Shown: positions 37,103 to 45,308, counted from the first letter of the stretch. The stretch is DNA of 64,000 nucleotides from Sediminicoccus sp. KRV36 (GCF_023243115.1 NZ_CP085081.1:4614001-4678000), one strand, 5' to 3'. The notes: a model not told the origin generated them from the sequence alone. Made by a program: numbers and translations.

Positions 37103-37154
37103 AAGGGGCTTCGCCCCTTGGACCCCGGCAAGAGCCTTAGGTTCTTGCATCTCC
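37103..37154 (-). repeat. Composite hairpin repeat, family A, copy 1
   Basis: On the minus strand the argE 3' end runs into this element. A near-perfect palindrome (37128-37148; GCAAGAACCT, one base, AGGCTCTTGC) is followed by CCGGGG and a second hairpin AAGGGGC-GAA-GCCCCTT (37103-37119) with T-rich sequence after it. The argE stop codon (37137-37139) lies inside the palindrome. The same layout occurs at 49348-49412. It looks like a terminator that is also a dispersed repeat. Confidence 0.8.
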
Positions 37155-38258
37155 ATTCAACAACGCACCAAACACATCGACTGCGCGGAGCAACTCCGCC
37201 ACGGAAACACGCTCGAATGGCGTATGCGCCGTCTCGATGCTGCCGGGGCCAAGTACCACACAGGGCGCGATGGCCTGCAATTCCGAGGCATCCGTGCCGT
37301 AGGGGGCGGTGCGCGCCGCCACGCCCGTCACGGCACAGGCCCGCCGCACCAGGGGATGATCCAAGGGCAATTCCGGCGGATGGCCCTCATGCGCCTCCTC
37401 CAGCGTCAGGCCGTTGGCGCGCGCGGCCTCGCGCATCGCCAGCAGCACAGGGGCGGGGTCCACGCGATGGCTATAGCGAAACTTGATGCGCGCCGTGGCC
37501 TTGGCCACTGTCACATTCACCGCTGTGCCGTGATTGTCCACCACCAGGTTGAAGTCGCTGAACACCGGATCATAGGCGTCATCCTGCAAGGATGGGTCAC
37601 TGCGCAGCCGCTCGAACATCGCGCTCGCCTCGACCAGGAAGGGGATCAGCGCCCAATTCGCGTTCAGCCCCTTGCCGGTGGATGAATGCGCCTGCACCCC
37701 CTCGGCCGTCGCGGTGAAGGCGATATGCGCGCGATGGCCACGCACCGGGATCAGGCTGGTGGGCTCTGCCACGATGATGCCGGCCAGGCCCGCACGCTTC
37801 GCCAGCACGGATTGGCCGGCGATGATGCGCGCCCCCTGCTTGGTGGTTTCCTCATCCGTCGTGATCAGCAGCGTGGCGCGCGGCGCCCGCCTGGCCGCCA
37901 TGACGCAGGCGGCCACGGCACCCTTCATGTCCACCGAGCCCAGCCCGTGCAGCACGCCATCGCGGATGGCGCCACTCCAGGGATCATCGGTCCAGCCCGT
38001 CGCCGGCACCGTGTCCATATGGCCGGAGAGCGCGAGGCCGCCAGGGCCGCCGCGATGGGCCACAAGGGCGCGTTTCGCGACCCCGCCGGCATCCACGTAG
38101 TCCAGCCGCTCGATCTCGAAGCCGTCGAGTTCGGCCTCGATACGCTCGGCGACTTCCAGGTTGGAGAGGCTGCTGCGGCTGTCCATCCGCACGAGATCGG
38201 CCGCGAGGGCTGCCAGTTCTTGTTCCATGGAGGGCGAGGCTTGCCCGAAGCGGGGCAT
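37137..38258 (-). CDS. M20 peptidase, ArgE/DapE type (acetylornithine deacetylase-like)
   Basis: This 373-residue metallopeptidase-fold protein has ALSGHMDTVPATGWTDDPW, the metal/catalytic GLGSVDMKG, the acidic pair in TTDEETTKQG and a late His in SIETAHTPFERV. It removes an acyl group from an amino acid. ATG 38258 has AAGGG 8 bases upstream; ATG 38228 (MEQELAAL) is an alternative. It is divergent from the PLP enzyme gene, with only 17 bases between starts. Its last codons and stop lie in a repeat element. Confidence 0.85.
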   Translation of the reverse strand: MPRFGQASPSMEQELAALAADLVRMDSRSSLSNLEVAERIEAELDGFEIERLDYVDAGGVAKRALVAHRGGPGGLALSGHMDTVPATGWTDDPWSGAIRDGVLHGLGSVDMKGAVAACVMAARRAPRATLLITTDEETTKQGARIIAGQSVLAKRAGLAGIIVAEPTSLIPVRGHRAHIAFTATAEGVQAHSSTGKGLNANWALIPFLVEASAMFERLRSDPSLQDDAYDPVFSDFNLVVDNHGTAVNVTVAKATARIKFRYSHRVDPAPVLLAMREAARANGLTLEEAHEGHPPELPLDHPLVRRACAVTGVAARTAPYGTDASELQAIAPCVVLGPGSIETAHTPFERVSVAELLRAVDVFGALLNGDART

Positions 38259-38275
38259 CGCGCAACCCTTGGGGG

Positions 38276-39394
38276 ATGACATCCTATCTCGATCCGCGCT
38301 CCGGCCGGACTTATCCTCTCGAAACCCCGCGCTGGTGCGGCGATGACCGCGCGCCGCTGTTGCTGACCGATCTTCCGGGAATCGGGCGGGACGACATCGC
38401 CTCCGGCGTGCGCAGCATCTGGCGCTACGCCGCCGCCCTGCCCTTCCTGCCGGCCCGGCCGATCTCGATGGGCGAGGGCTGCACACCGCTGGTGGAAATG
38501 ACACTGGGTGAGGGCACCGCGCTGCTGAAATGCGAGTGGTTCATGCCGACCGGCAGCTTCAAGGATCGCGGCGCCTCGGTGATGCTCTCCCTGTTGCGGG
38601 AGCAGGGGGTGACGTCCGTGCTGGAGGATTCCTCCGGCAATGGCGGGGCGGCGGTGAGTGCCTATGCGGCGGCGGGCGGCATGGCGGCCACGATCTTCGT
38701 GCCCGCCAGCACCAGCCCGGCCAAGACGGTACAAAGCCGGGCGGCGGGGGCTACCATCACGCTGGTGCCGGGCTCGCGCCAGGATTGCGCCGATGCGGCG
38801 GAGCGCGAGGCGGAGAAGATCTTCTACGCCAGCCACAATTGGCAGGCATTTTTCCTGCATGGCACCAAGACCCTGGCCTATGAGCTTTGGGAAGATTTTG
38901 GCTTCCAGGCGCCCGATAATGTGATCGTGCCCTGTGGCGCGGGTTCCAATGTGTTGGGGTTGTTCATCGGGTTTTCCGAATTGCTGCGCGCCGGGCAGAT
39001 TGCCAAGTTGCCGCGCATCTTCGCGGCCCAACCGGCGAATTGCGCGCCCATCGCCCGCGCGGCGCTGGGGCTGGACCCGGTGCCGGCGCAGCCCACCATC
39101 GCCGAGGGCACGGCCATCGCGCAGCCCTTGCGTGTGATGGAATGCCTGCGGGCAATGCGCGAAAGCGGCGGTGGTGCGGTGATGCTGAGCGAGGCGGAAA
39201 TCGCCGAGGCATCGCTGATGCTCGCAAGGCGAGGTGTCTATGTGGAACCCACCTGCGCGCAGGCGGCGGCGGCCTTCGGGCGGCTTCTGGCCTCGGGCAA
39301 GATTGCCGCGCGCGAGAGCACGGTGGTGGTGTTGACCGGCACCGGCCTGAAGGCAACGCCGCGTTATGCGGAGCTTCTGGGGGTGGAGGTCTGA
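38276..39394 (+). CDS. Threonine synthase-like PLP enzyme
   Basis: This 372-residue fold-type II PLP enzyme has the PLP Lys in MPTGSFKDRGASV, EDSSGNGGAAVSAYAA and a Gly-rich phosphate loop VPCGAGSNVLG. The N-terminus (YLDPRSGRTYPLETPRWC) resembles short threonine synthases. It could make threonine from O-phosphohomoserine or act on a related beta/gamma-substituted amino acid; pairing with the divergent deacetylase leaves a catabolic role possible. Confidence 0.78.
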   Translation: MTSYLDPRSGRTYPLETPRWCGDDRAPLLLTDLPGIGRDDIASGVRSIWRYAAALPFLPARPISMGEGCTPLVEMTLGEGTALLKCEWFMPTGSFKDRGASVMLSLLREQGVTSVLEDSSGNGGAAVSAYAAAGGMAATIFVPASTSPAKTVQSRAAGATITLVPGSRQDCADAAEREAEKIFYASHNWQAFFLHGTKTLAYELWEDFGFQAPDNVIVPCGAGSNVLGLFIGFSELLRAGQIAKLPRIFAAQPANCAPIARAALGLDPVPAQPTIAEGTAIAQPLRVMECLRAMRESGGGAVMLSEAEIAEASLMLARRGVYVEPTCAQAAAAFGRLLASGKIAARESTVVVLTGTGLKATPRYAELLGVEV

Positions 39395-39409
39395 GCAGCC
39401 GCAATCTGA

Positions 39410-39447
39410 TTGACTAGGAAATCGGAGCGCATTAGTTTCCTTGTCAA
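39410..39447. promoter_or_regulatory. Long palindromic operator upstream of the MarR gene
   Basis: TTGACTAGGAAA (39410-39421) and TTTCCTTGTCAA (39436-39447) are inverted copies with one mismatch, 14 bases apart. They end 16 bases before the MarR start. The left arm holds a TTGACT that could act as a -35 box. The size and position suit a site for the MarR protein encoded next (autoregulation; inference). Confidence 0.65.
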
Positions 39448-39463
39448 CTTCATAAGCTTTCCC

Positions 39464-39919
39464 ATGGCAACCAATCCTTCCGCATTGACCGCGCATCTAG
39501 GCTACTGGCTCCGCCAAGTGTCCAACCACGTGTCGCAAAGCTTCGCTCGCAAACTGGCCGCCCGGGATGTCACCGTCGCCGAATGGGCAGTGATGCGCAT
39601 GCTGCTCGACCGGGTGCCGCCCTCCCCCAGCCAGCTCGCTGAGGAGATGGGGATGACACGTGGCGCCATCACCAAGCTGGCCGACAGGCTGCTCGCGAAA
39701 GGGCTGATCGGCCGACGGGCGAGCCATGCGGATGGGCGCTCCCACACCCTTCATCTCACGGCGCAGGGCGCGGATCTGGTGCCTGATCTGGCGGCTCTGG
39801 CTGATGCGAATGAGGCCGAGTGCTTCGCCCATCTGCCTGAAGCGGACCGGGCCACACTGCGGCGCATCCTGGAGGAAACGGTCCACCGGCTGGGCCTCAC
39901 CGCCACGCCGATCAACTGA
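39464..39919 (+). CDS. MarR-family transcriptional regulator
   Basis: This 151-residue winged-helix protein has VTVAEWAVMRMLLDRVPPSP, the recognition segment LAEEMGMTRGAITKLADRL and the wing RASHADGRSHTLHLT, as in MarR/SlyA repressors. These bind as dimers to palindromes, and a 12-bp inverted repeat lies just upstream. ATG 39464 is the family start; the frame is open back to 39410, through the palindrome. The DUF1398 gene follows 19 bases downstream. Confidence 0.9.
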   Translation: MATNPSALTAHLGYWLRQVSNHVSQSFARKLAARDVTVAEWAVMRMLLDRVPPSPSQLAEEMGMTRGAITKLADRLLAKGLIGRRASHADGRSHTLHLTAQGADLVPDLAALADANEAECFAHLPEADRATLRRILEETVHRLGLTATPIN

Positions 39920-39938
39920 CGAGAAGCCAGGAGCCCCG

Positions 39939-40340
39939 ATGGACCATCGCCTGACCCTGATCGCCCAGGCATGCCTTGATGCCGCGGCGCAGAACAGCAT
40001 GACCTTCCCGCAAATTGTCGGCACGCTGATGCAGGCAGGCTTCGAGAGCTACATGGTGGATTATCGCCGTTCGACGGCGACCTACTACCTGCCGGATGGG
40101 GAAAGCCTTGTGCTCTCGACATGCCACGGGCGCAGCCCCATCGCGGCGGCGCTGGACGGCGCAGCACTTCTCGCTGCCATCGCGGATGCGCAGCAGAAGG
40201 TGCCCGGCTACACCTATGCGGGTTTCTGCGCGAAGGTGATGGCGGCGGGCTGTGCGGGCTACATCGTCTCCTTCACCGGGCGCCGCGTCGTCTATTTCGG
40301 TCGCACCGGTGAAACCCATACCGAACATTTTCCGCGATAG
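39939..40340 (+). CDS. DUF1398 family protein
   Basis: This 133-residue protein matches DUF1398 along its length: MTFPQIVGTLMQAGFESYMV, DYRRSTATYYLPDGES, KVPGYTYAGFCAKVMAAGC and RRVVYFGRTGETHTEHFP. Function is unknown. AGGAG (39929-39933) precedes ATG 39939. It probably shares the MarR transcript and may be what that regulator controls. Confidence 0.8.
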   Translation: MDHRLTLIAQACLDAAAQNSMTFPQIVGTLMQAGFESYMVDYRRSTATYYLPDGESLVLSTCHGRSPIAAALDGAALLAAIADAQQKVPGYTYAGFCAKVMAAGCAGYIVSFTGRRVVYFGRTGETHTEHFPR

Positions 40341-40909
40341 GCGGACTGGCCGGGAACCAGGGCCTGGCGCGCAATACCAATCCCGCGACCGGAGAGCACG
40401 CGCCCAAAGGTCATCGCCCTAAATCTTGACTTTTTCAAGGATAATGGTATAAATTCCTAAATGACGCAGCGAGTTTTGTTCTCCCGCCCTTCGGCCTGTC
40501 CAAAAGAAGGCCTGCATTCCGGTCCGTCCCCGCAATTCCGTCTCCTCGCCCTGGCGCGCGGAAGCATGGACGGGCTTTCGCTGCCTGCCTTCCGCTGTTC
40601 ATCGTGAGGCGGCGGCCTGAGCTTGTCCCGCACCAGGACCTGCTGCGCGAGGGGTACGCGGAGCGCGGGCTGGATTCGCGGTTTGGGTATGGTTGTGCGG
40701 GCGGGGCGACTCCAGCGACCGGGCGCTGGCCCTTGCTGACCGGGATGCGGCCCGCAGCGCATTTGTCCCAAAGCGTGGTCGCGTGGCAAAAGCCCGCAAG
40801 TCAGTTGGTAAGATGGTGAGGCGGACTCGCCTGTTGCGGCGCTCTGCCAGGTGATGGGGCTCGCCAGCGGGCAGGCGCGTATCCCGTGTTATGTGAGGTT
40901 GTGCATCCG
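40341..40909. other. Intergenic region with a strong promoter-like element
   Basis: About 570 bases without a supported gene. TTGACT (40426-40431), 16 bases, TATAAA (40448-40453) is the best sigma-70-like promoter seen in the window and lies in an A+T-rich patch. An ATG at 40461 sits where transcription would begin and opens a 48-codon frame (to 40607) with no ribosome site and no recognised domain. The promoter may drive that short frame, a small RNA, or the operon starting at 40910. Confidence 0.5.
40426..40453 (+). promoter_or_regulatory. Sigma-70-like promoter
   Basis: TTGACT at 40426-40431 and TATAAA at 40448-40453 are 16 bases apart, close to the consensus. The predicted start of transcription is near 40460. 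Confidence 0.6.
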
Positions 40910-42421
40910 ATGAACTCCCCCGCTTCAAGCCCACGAATCGCCCTCCTTGGTTTCTCCATCGAGTGCAACCGCTTCGCGCCCATCGCAACCGAGGCGGATT
41001 TCGCCTATCGCTGCCTGCTGCGCGGCGAGGCGATCGTGACCGATGCCCGCAGCGCGAGCCCCCAGGCGCTGGGCGAAATGCCAGGCTTCGTGACCGCCAT
41101 GGACGCGACCGGCCCCTGGCAGCCGCGCCCCATCACGCTGGCCATGGCCGAGCCCAATGGCCCCGTGGAGCACGCCTTCTTCGAAAAACTGATGGAGGAA
41201 TGGCGCGTCAGCTTGCGCGCGCTGCGCGGGCAAGTGGAAGGTGCCTTCTGCGTCATGCATGGCGCGGGGCTGACGACCGTGCTGGACGACCCCGAGGGCG
41301 CGGTGCAGGCGCTGGTGCGGGCCGAGCTGGGGGAAATCCCCTTCATCTGCACCTATGACCTGCACGCCAATGTGTCGGATGCCAATGTTGCGCTGAACGA
41401 CGCCTATGTCGGCTACCTGACGAACCCGCATATGGACATGCGCGCGCGCGGTGAGGAAAGCGCTGGCCTCATGCGCCGGCTGCTGAGGGGCGAGCGCTTC
41501 GTGCGCGCGCATCGGCGCCTGCCCATCGTGGCGCCCACGGTCTCGCTGCTGACGGCGCAGGGGCCTTATGCGGAGGTGATCAATCTCGGCCAGGAGCGGC
41601 GAGCCGCCGATCCGCGCATCGTGAATGTCTCGGTCATGGCGGGCTTCGCCTATGGCGACACGCCCTTCAACGGCATGTGCGCCATCGTCACCGCGACCCA
41701 TCAGGGTGCGGCCGATGCCCTCGCCGATGAGCTGGCGGATGCCGCCTGGGCCAGGCGCGACCGCTTCGTGGCGAAGCTGACGCCGCTGGAGGAAGCGACG
41801 GAACGCGCGCTGACCAGCCCCACGCCGCTCGCCTTCGCCGATGTGGCCGATAATCCCGGCGGCGGCGGACGCGGCAACACCATGTGGCTGCTGGAGGCGT
41901 TTCACCGCGCGGGCGTTGAGGGCGCGGTCTTCGGCGTGATCCATGACCCGGCCCTGGTGGCTGAAGCGAAGGCGGTCGGCATCGGCGCCAGCTTCGAGGC
42001 GCGCTTCAACCGCGCGGCCGAGCAGGACCCCTTCAGTCGGCCCTTTGCGGCGCAGGCCGAGGTGCGCGCCCTCTCGGACGGCCAGGTGACCGGCCGGCGC
42101 GGCATCTTCGCCGGCACGGCGATGCAGCTGGGCGATACGGCCTGGCTCAGGCTCGGCGGCATTGACGTGGTGGTGATCAGCCAGCGCACGCAATGCGCGG
42201 ACCCAGCCTTCCTGGAGCATCTGGGCATTGATGTGGCTGCGGCGCGCTGCGTCGTGGTGAAGTCGCGCGGGCATTTCCGCGGGGGCTTCGATGAATTCTT
42301 CGCGCATGAGCAGATTGTCGAGGTGGATGCGCCGGGCCTCACCTCGCCCATCCTCAGCCGTTTCGACTGGACGAAATTACCGCGGCCCGTGCTGCCGCTG
42401 GATCAGGACGCCACACGATGA
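40910..42421 (+). CDS. M81 family (MlrC/microcystinase-type) metallopeptidase-like protein
   Basis: This 503-residue protein begins PRIALLGFSIECNRFAP and has FCVMHGAGLTTVLDDPEG, ICTYDLHANVSDANV and ADVADNPGGGGRGNT, the M81/MlrC pattern with Asp and His residues placed to bind metal. MlrC cleaves linearised microcystin fragments, but most homologues act on unknown substrates. The C-terminal domain (QTRGIFAGTAM-like region) is present. It heads a four-gene operon; the next ATG overlaps its stop by 4 bases. Confidence 0.85.
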   Translation: MNSPASSPRIALLGFSIECNRFAPIATEADFAYRCLLRGEAIVTDARSASPQALGEMPGFVTAMDATGPWQPRPITLAMAEPNGPVEHAFFEKLMEEWRVSLRALRGQVEGAFCVMHGAGLTTVLDDPEGAVQALVRAELGEIPFICTYDLHANVSDANVALNDAYVGYLTNPHMDMRARGEESAGLMRRLLRGERFVRAHRRLPIVAPTVSLLTAQGPYAEVINLGQERRAADPRIVNVSVMAGFAYGDTPFNGMCAIVTATHQGAADALADELADAAWARRDRFVAKLTPLEEATERALTSPTPLAFADVADNPGGGGRGNTMWLLEAFHRAGVEGAVFGVIHDPALVAEAKAVGIGASFEARFNRAAEQDPFSRPFAAQAEVRALSDGQVTGRRGIFAGTAMQLGDTAWLRLGGIDVVVISQRTQCADPAFLEHLGIDVAAARCVVVKSRGHFRGGFDEFFAHEQIVEVDAPGLTSPILSRFDWTKLPRPVLPLDQDATR

Positions 42422-43503
42422 ATCTCGATGATCTGACCACGCCGGCCCTGGTGCTGGATCTCGGCGTCTTGAAGCGCAACCTGGCGATGATGCAGCGCGC
42501 CATCGCACGGCATCCCGGCGTGGTGCTGCGGCCGCATCTCAAGACCGCGAAGTCGCGCGATGTGGCGATGCTGGCCGCGCCGAATTTCGGGCCGATCACC
42601 GTCAGCACCCTGGCCGAGGCGCGCTACTTCGCGGAGGGCGGCTGGCGGGACCAGATCTACGCCGTGGGCATCACGCCGCAGAAGCTGGATGCAGTGGCCG
42701 CAATCAACGCGGCGGGCGCCGATATAAAGGTCATCACAGATGACGTGGAAGCTGCCCAGGCCATCGCCGCGCATCCGGGCCGCATCCGCGCGCTGGTCGA
42801 GGTGGATGTGGGTGAGGGGCGCGGCGGCGTGCCGCCGGACGAGGCGCACGCCATTGCGGCAGCGCTGGGCGGCAAGCTGGCCGGCGTCTTTACCCATGCG
42901 GGCCATTCCTATGGCGGGCGCAGCATCCCCGAGATGGCCGCCATCGCCGAACTGGAACGCGCGGGCGTGGTGCGGGCGGCGCAGGCGCTGCGCGAGGCAG
43001 GCTACCGGCTGGAAATTGTGAGCCTGGGTTCCTCCCCCACCGCGCTGCATGCAGAGCGGCTGGACGGCATCACCGACATCCGTGCGGGCGTCTATATGTT
43101 CGGGGATCTGTTCCAGGCGCAGCTGGGCACGCATCCCGAGGGCGACATCGCAGTCACGGTGCTGGCCAGCGTCATCGGCCGCAAGCCGGCGCGCGGCGCG
43201 CTGCTGCTGGATTCCGGCGCGCTGGCGATGAGCAAGGACCGCAGCACGGAAAAGGCGCCGCGCGACTACGGCTTCGGCCTGGTGCTCGACATGGATGGCG
43301 GCAACACGCTGGGCGAACCCATCCTGGCGCGGGTGCATCAGGAGCATGGCGAGGCGACGCCGGCACCTATGCTGCCCATCGGCACGAAGCTGCGCGTGGC
43401 CCCCAATCATACATGCCTGACAGCGGCGGCCTTTGACCGCTATCATGTGGTGGATGGATCGCGCGAGGTGATCGCCACATGGGACCGGATCAACGGGTGG
43501 TAG
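42418..43503 (+). CDS. D-threonine aldolase/D-serine dehydratase-like PLP enzyme
   Basis: This 361-residue fold-type III (alanine racemase-like) enzyme has TPALVLDLGVLKRNL, the PLP Lys in LRPHLKTAKS and the C-terminal metal site APNHTCLTAA (His and Cys). Such enzymes split D-threonine or other beta-hydroxy amino acids, or dehydrate D-serine. The exact reaction cannot be read. It overlaps the M81 gene by 4 bases and the ferredoxin-type gene by 25, so the four proteins are probably made together. Confidence 0.85.
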   Translation: MNLDDLTTPALVLDLGVLKRNLAMMQRAIARHPGVVLRPHLKTAKSRDVAMLAAPNFGPITVSTLAEARYFAEGGWRDQIYAVGITPQKLDAVAAINAAGADIKVITDDVEAAQAIAAHPGRIRALVEVDVGEGRGGVPPDEAHAIAAALGGKLAGVFTHAGHSYGGRSIPEMAAIAELERAGVVRAAQALREAGYRLEIVSLGSSPTALHAERLDGITDIRAGVYMFGDLFQAQLGTHPEGDIAVTVLASVIGRKPARGALLLDSGALAMSKDRSTEKAPRDYGFGLVLDMDGGNTLGEPILARVHQEHGEATPAPMLPIGTKLRVAPNHTCLTAAAFDRYHVVDGSREVIATWDRINGW

Positions 43504-43904
43504 CGCATGAGGACTGGTCCGCACTGCGGGCCGCCGAGACCGCGCGCATGCTGGCCGCGTGCACGCGCTGCGGCGCCTGCTTCGAGGCCTGTCCGATGAT
43601 CCCCTACGCGCCGGATGCGCGGGGCACGGATGCGAAGGCGGCGGTCATCGGCGTGCTGGATGTGCTCGCCGGCGGCGCGGGCGATGCGGCCGCGCGCAAC
43701 TGGATCAGCGTCTGCACCCGCAGCGGTTCCTGCAACGAGGCCTGTCCGGAGGCGGTGAATCCGATGCTCATGCTGCGGCTGGCCAAGTGGCAGGCGCAGG
43801 AGGGCGGCGTGATCCCCCGACGCAATGCGGCCGAGACCATGTCCCGCGTGAAGGTCTTCGCGCGGCTGTCTTTCACGGAGAAGGAACAGGGCGAATGGCT
43901 GTGA
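43479..43904 (+). CDS. HdrC-like 4Fe-4S protein
   Basis: This 141-residue protein has two cysteine clusters, CTRCGACFEACP and CTRSGSCNEACP, typical of HdrC/GlpC-type electron carriers. The second cluster has Ser where one Cys is expected, so that site may bind its cluster differently. The start at 43479 lies 25 bases inside the previous gene; an in-frame GTG at 43497 is possible. Its stop overlaps the HdrB-like gene by 10 bases. It probably passes electrons to or from that partner. Confidence 0.85.
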   Translation: MGPDQRVVAHEDWSALRAAETARMLAACTRCGACFEACPMIPYAPDARGTDAKAAVIGVLDVLAGGAGDAAARNWISVCTRSGSCNEACPEAVNPMLMLRLAKWQAQEGGVIPRRNAAETMSRVKVFARLSFTEKEQGEWL

Positions 43905-44725
43905 ACACCTTCTGGTATGGCTGCAACATGACGCGCCATGGCGAGATCATCCGCCTCAGCCAGCACATCCTGGAAGCCGTCGGCGTGGAGGCGGCGCCCG
44001 TCGGCGGCCCCGGTGCCTGCTGCGGCAGCCCGAAGGAAAGTGCGCCCCGGATCGCCGAGGGCATGGCCGACCGGACGATGGAGAAATTCGCCGCCAGCGG
44101 TACGCCGCGCGTGATTACCTGGTGCCCTTCGTGCCATGCGAATCTCGACGACTTCATGGGGCAGACCAAGGAGCAGAATTTCGACAGCCAGCATCTTTGC
44201 GAGGCGATCCATGAGCAGCGGGACCGGCTGGCCCCTCTTCTGACGCAGCGCGTAGCGGCGCGGGTTTTCGTGGACCGGCATGTGGGCTTCCAGGGGCGCG
44301 TGCCGGTGAATGACATCATCCCCGACCTGCTGGGCATCATCCCAGGCGTAAGCGTGGTGGACCACCCCTATCGCGCGCCGAGCTACATGTGCTTCGGCCT
44401 CGCCTCCGTGCCAGGCGCTCTGGCCGATGTGCAGCGAACCACGCTCGCCGCCATGCGGGAGACCGGGGCCGACACGCTGGTGACGATTTTTCACTCCTGC
44501 CACCGCGAGATGATCGGGCTGGAGCGGGGCCATGGCATCCGCGTGGTGAACTGGGTGCATCTCCTCGCCGAGGGCATGGGGCTGCCCTACGAAGATGAAT
44601 ACAAGGCCTGGCGCAATGCCGAGGATCCGCTGGCCGCCATCGGCGCCGAGCGTGTGGCCGCGGCCGGCGAAACCGCCGTCCGCAAACTGGTCGAGCCGGA
44701 ACTGTCCCGGCCCCGGCTCATCTGA
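43895..44725 (+). CDS. HdrB-like CCG-domain Fe-S oxidoreductase
   Basis: This 276-residue protein has one intact CCG domain: Cys in FWYGCNMTRHG, ACCG, then CPSCH about 30-40 residues apart, the set that holds the unusual 4Fe-4S clusters of HdrB. A second, reduced set (YMCFG and FHSCHREM) follows. Family members include HdrB, GlpC/LldE partners and succinate:quinone-type subunits. With the HdrC-like neighbour it should form a soluble redox module. The electron donor is probably a product of the PLP enzyme pathway (inference). Confidence 0.85.
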   Translation: MAVNTFWYGCNMTRHGEIIRLSQHILEAVGVEAAPVGGPGACCGSPKESAPRIAEGMADRTMEKFAASGTPRVITWCPSCHANLDDFMGQTKEQNFDSQHLCEAIHEQRDRLAPLLTQRVAARVFVDRHVGFQGRVPVNDIIPDLLGIIPGVSVVDHPYRAPSYMCFGLASVPGALADVQRTTLAAMRETGADTLVTIFHSCHREMIGLERGHGIRVVNWVHLLAEGMGLPYEDEYKAWRNAEDPLAAIGAERVAAAGETAVRKLVEPELSRPRLI

Positions 44726-44728
44726 TGG

Positions 44729-44773
44729 GGCCCGGGGCCTCGGCCCCGGCGGGTCCAGGGCGGAGCCCTGGGT
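44729..44773. terminator. Double hairpin at a convergent junction (family B, copy 1)
   Basis: CCGGGGCC and GGCCCCGG (44732-44749) form one hairpin. CCAGGGC-GGA-GCCCTGG (44755-44771) forms a second. It lies between the convergent HdrB-like and yqeY genes. The first hairpin and the following CGGGTCCA recur at 60230-60256, also between convergent genes. Confidence 0.65.
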
Positions 44774-44775
44774 CC

Positions 44776-45228
44776 TTATCCTCCCAAAGCCGCTTTTACG
44801 GCGGGCCCGGCCTTGGCCATGTCCAGGCTGGCGGCGTGCTTTGCCTTCAGCACCGCCATGACCTTGCCCATCTCCTTGATCGTCGTGGCGCCGGTTTCCG
44901 CCACAGCGGCGGCGACGGCGGCGGCAAGAGCCGCGTCATCCATCTGGGTGGGCAGGAAGCTCTCGATCACGGCGATCTCGGCCTCTTCCTTGGCGGCGAG
45001 TTCCTCGCGGTTGCCGGTGCGGTACATCTCGACGGATTCCCGGCGGGACTTGGCCATGCCGCGCAGCATGGCGATGATGGCCGGGTCCTCCAGCGGCGGG
45101 CCGGGGCGGGCGGCGATGTCCATGTCCTTCAGCTTGGCCGTGACCATGCGCAACGTGCCGACAGTGGCGGCATCCTTGGCGAGCATGGCCGTCTTGAGTT
45201 CGGCGGTGAAGCGGGTGCGAAGATCCAT
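44776..45228 (-). CDS. yqeY: GatB/YqeY domain protein
   Basis: This 150-residue protein has the YqeY pattern AMLAKDAATVGTLRMVTAKLKD, RRESVEMYRTGNREELAAKE and IESFLPTQMDD, ending with MGKVMAVLKAKH. It resembles the tRNA-binding tail of GatB; its job is not settled. It is divergent from the HTH-carA frame, with 85 bases between starts that hold several palindromes. Confidence 0.9.
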   Translation of the reverse strand: MDLRTRFTAELKTAMLAKDAATVGTLRMVTAKLKDMDIAARPGPPLEDPAIIAMLRGMAKSRRESVEMYRTGNREELAAKEEAEIAVIESFLPTQMDDAALAAAVAAAVAETGATTIKEMGKVMAVLKAKHAASLDMAKAGPAVKAALGG

Positions 45229-45255
45229 GGTCCGAGAGTCCTTACGGGAGTGTTT

Positions 45256-45308
45256 TTCCCAGAACAGGGCCAGCACCTTGCTCTGGGAAGTCATTTCCCA
45301 CATATGAT
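45256..45308 (+). promoter_or_regulatory. Palindrome cluster and -10 box in front of HTH-carA
   Basis: TTCCCAGA (45256-45263) and TCTGGGAA (45282-45289) are perfect inverted copies. GGGAA (45285-45289), five bases, TTCCC (45295-45299) forms an overlapping palindrome. TATGAT (45303-45308) is a good -10 box that ends 5 bases before ATG 45314; a TTGCTC 19 bases earlier is a weak -35. Transcription would then begin almost at that ATG. The GGGAA boxes are candidate sites for the HTH domain encoded next. Confidence 0.5.

Noticed and set aside
40604..40819. 71-codon open frame before the M81 gene
   Set aside because: No ribosome site or domain; a similar frame on the opposite strand is equally open.
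40780..40830. Sequence resembling a tRNA D-arm (TCAGTTGGTAAG)
   Set aside because: No matching acceptor, anticodon or T arms could be found around it.
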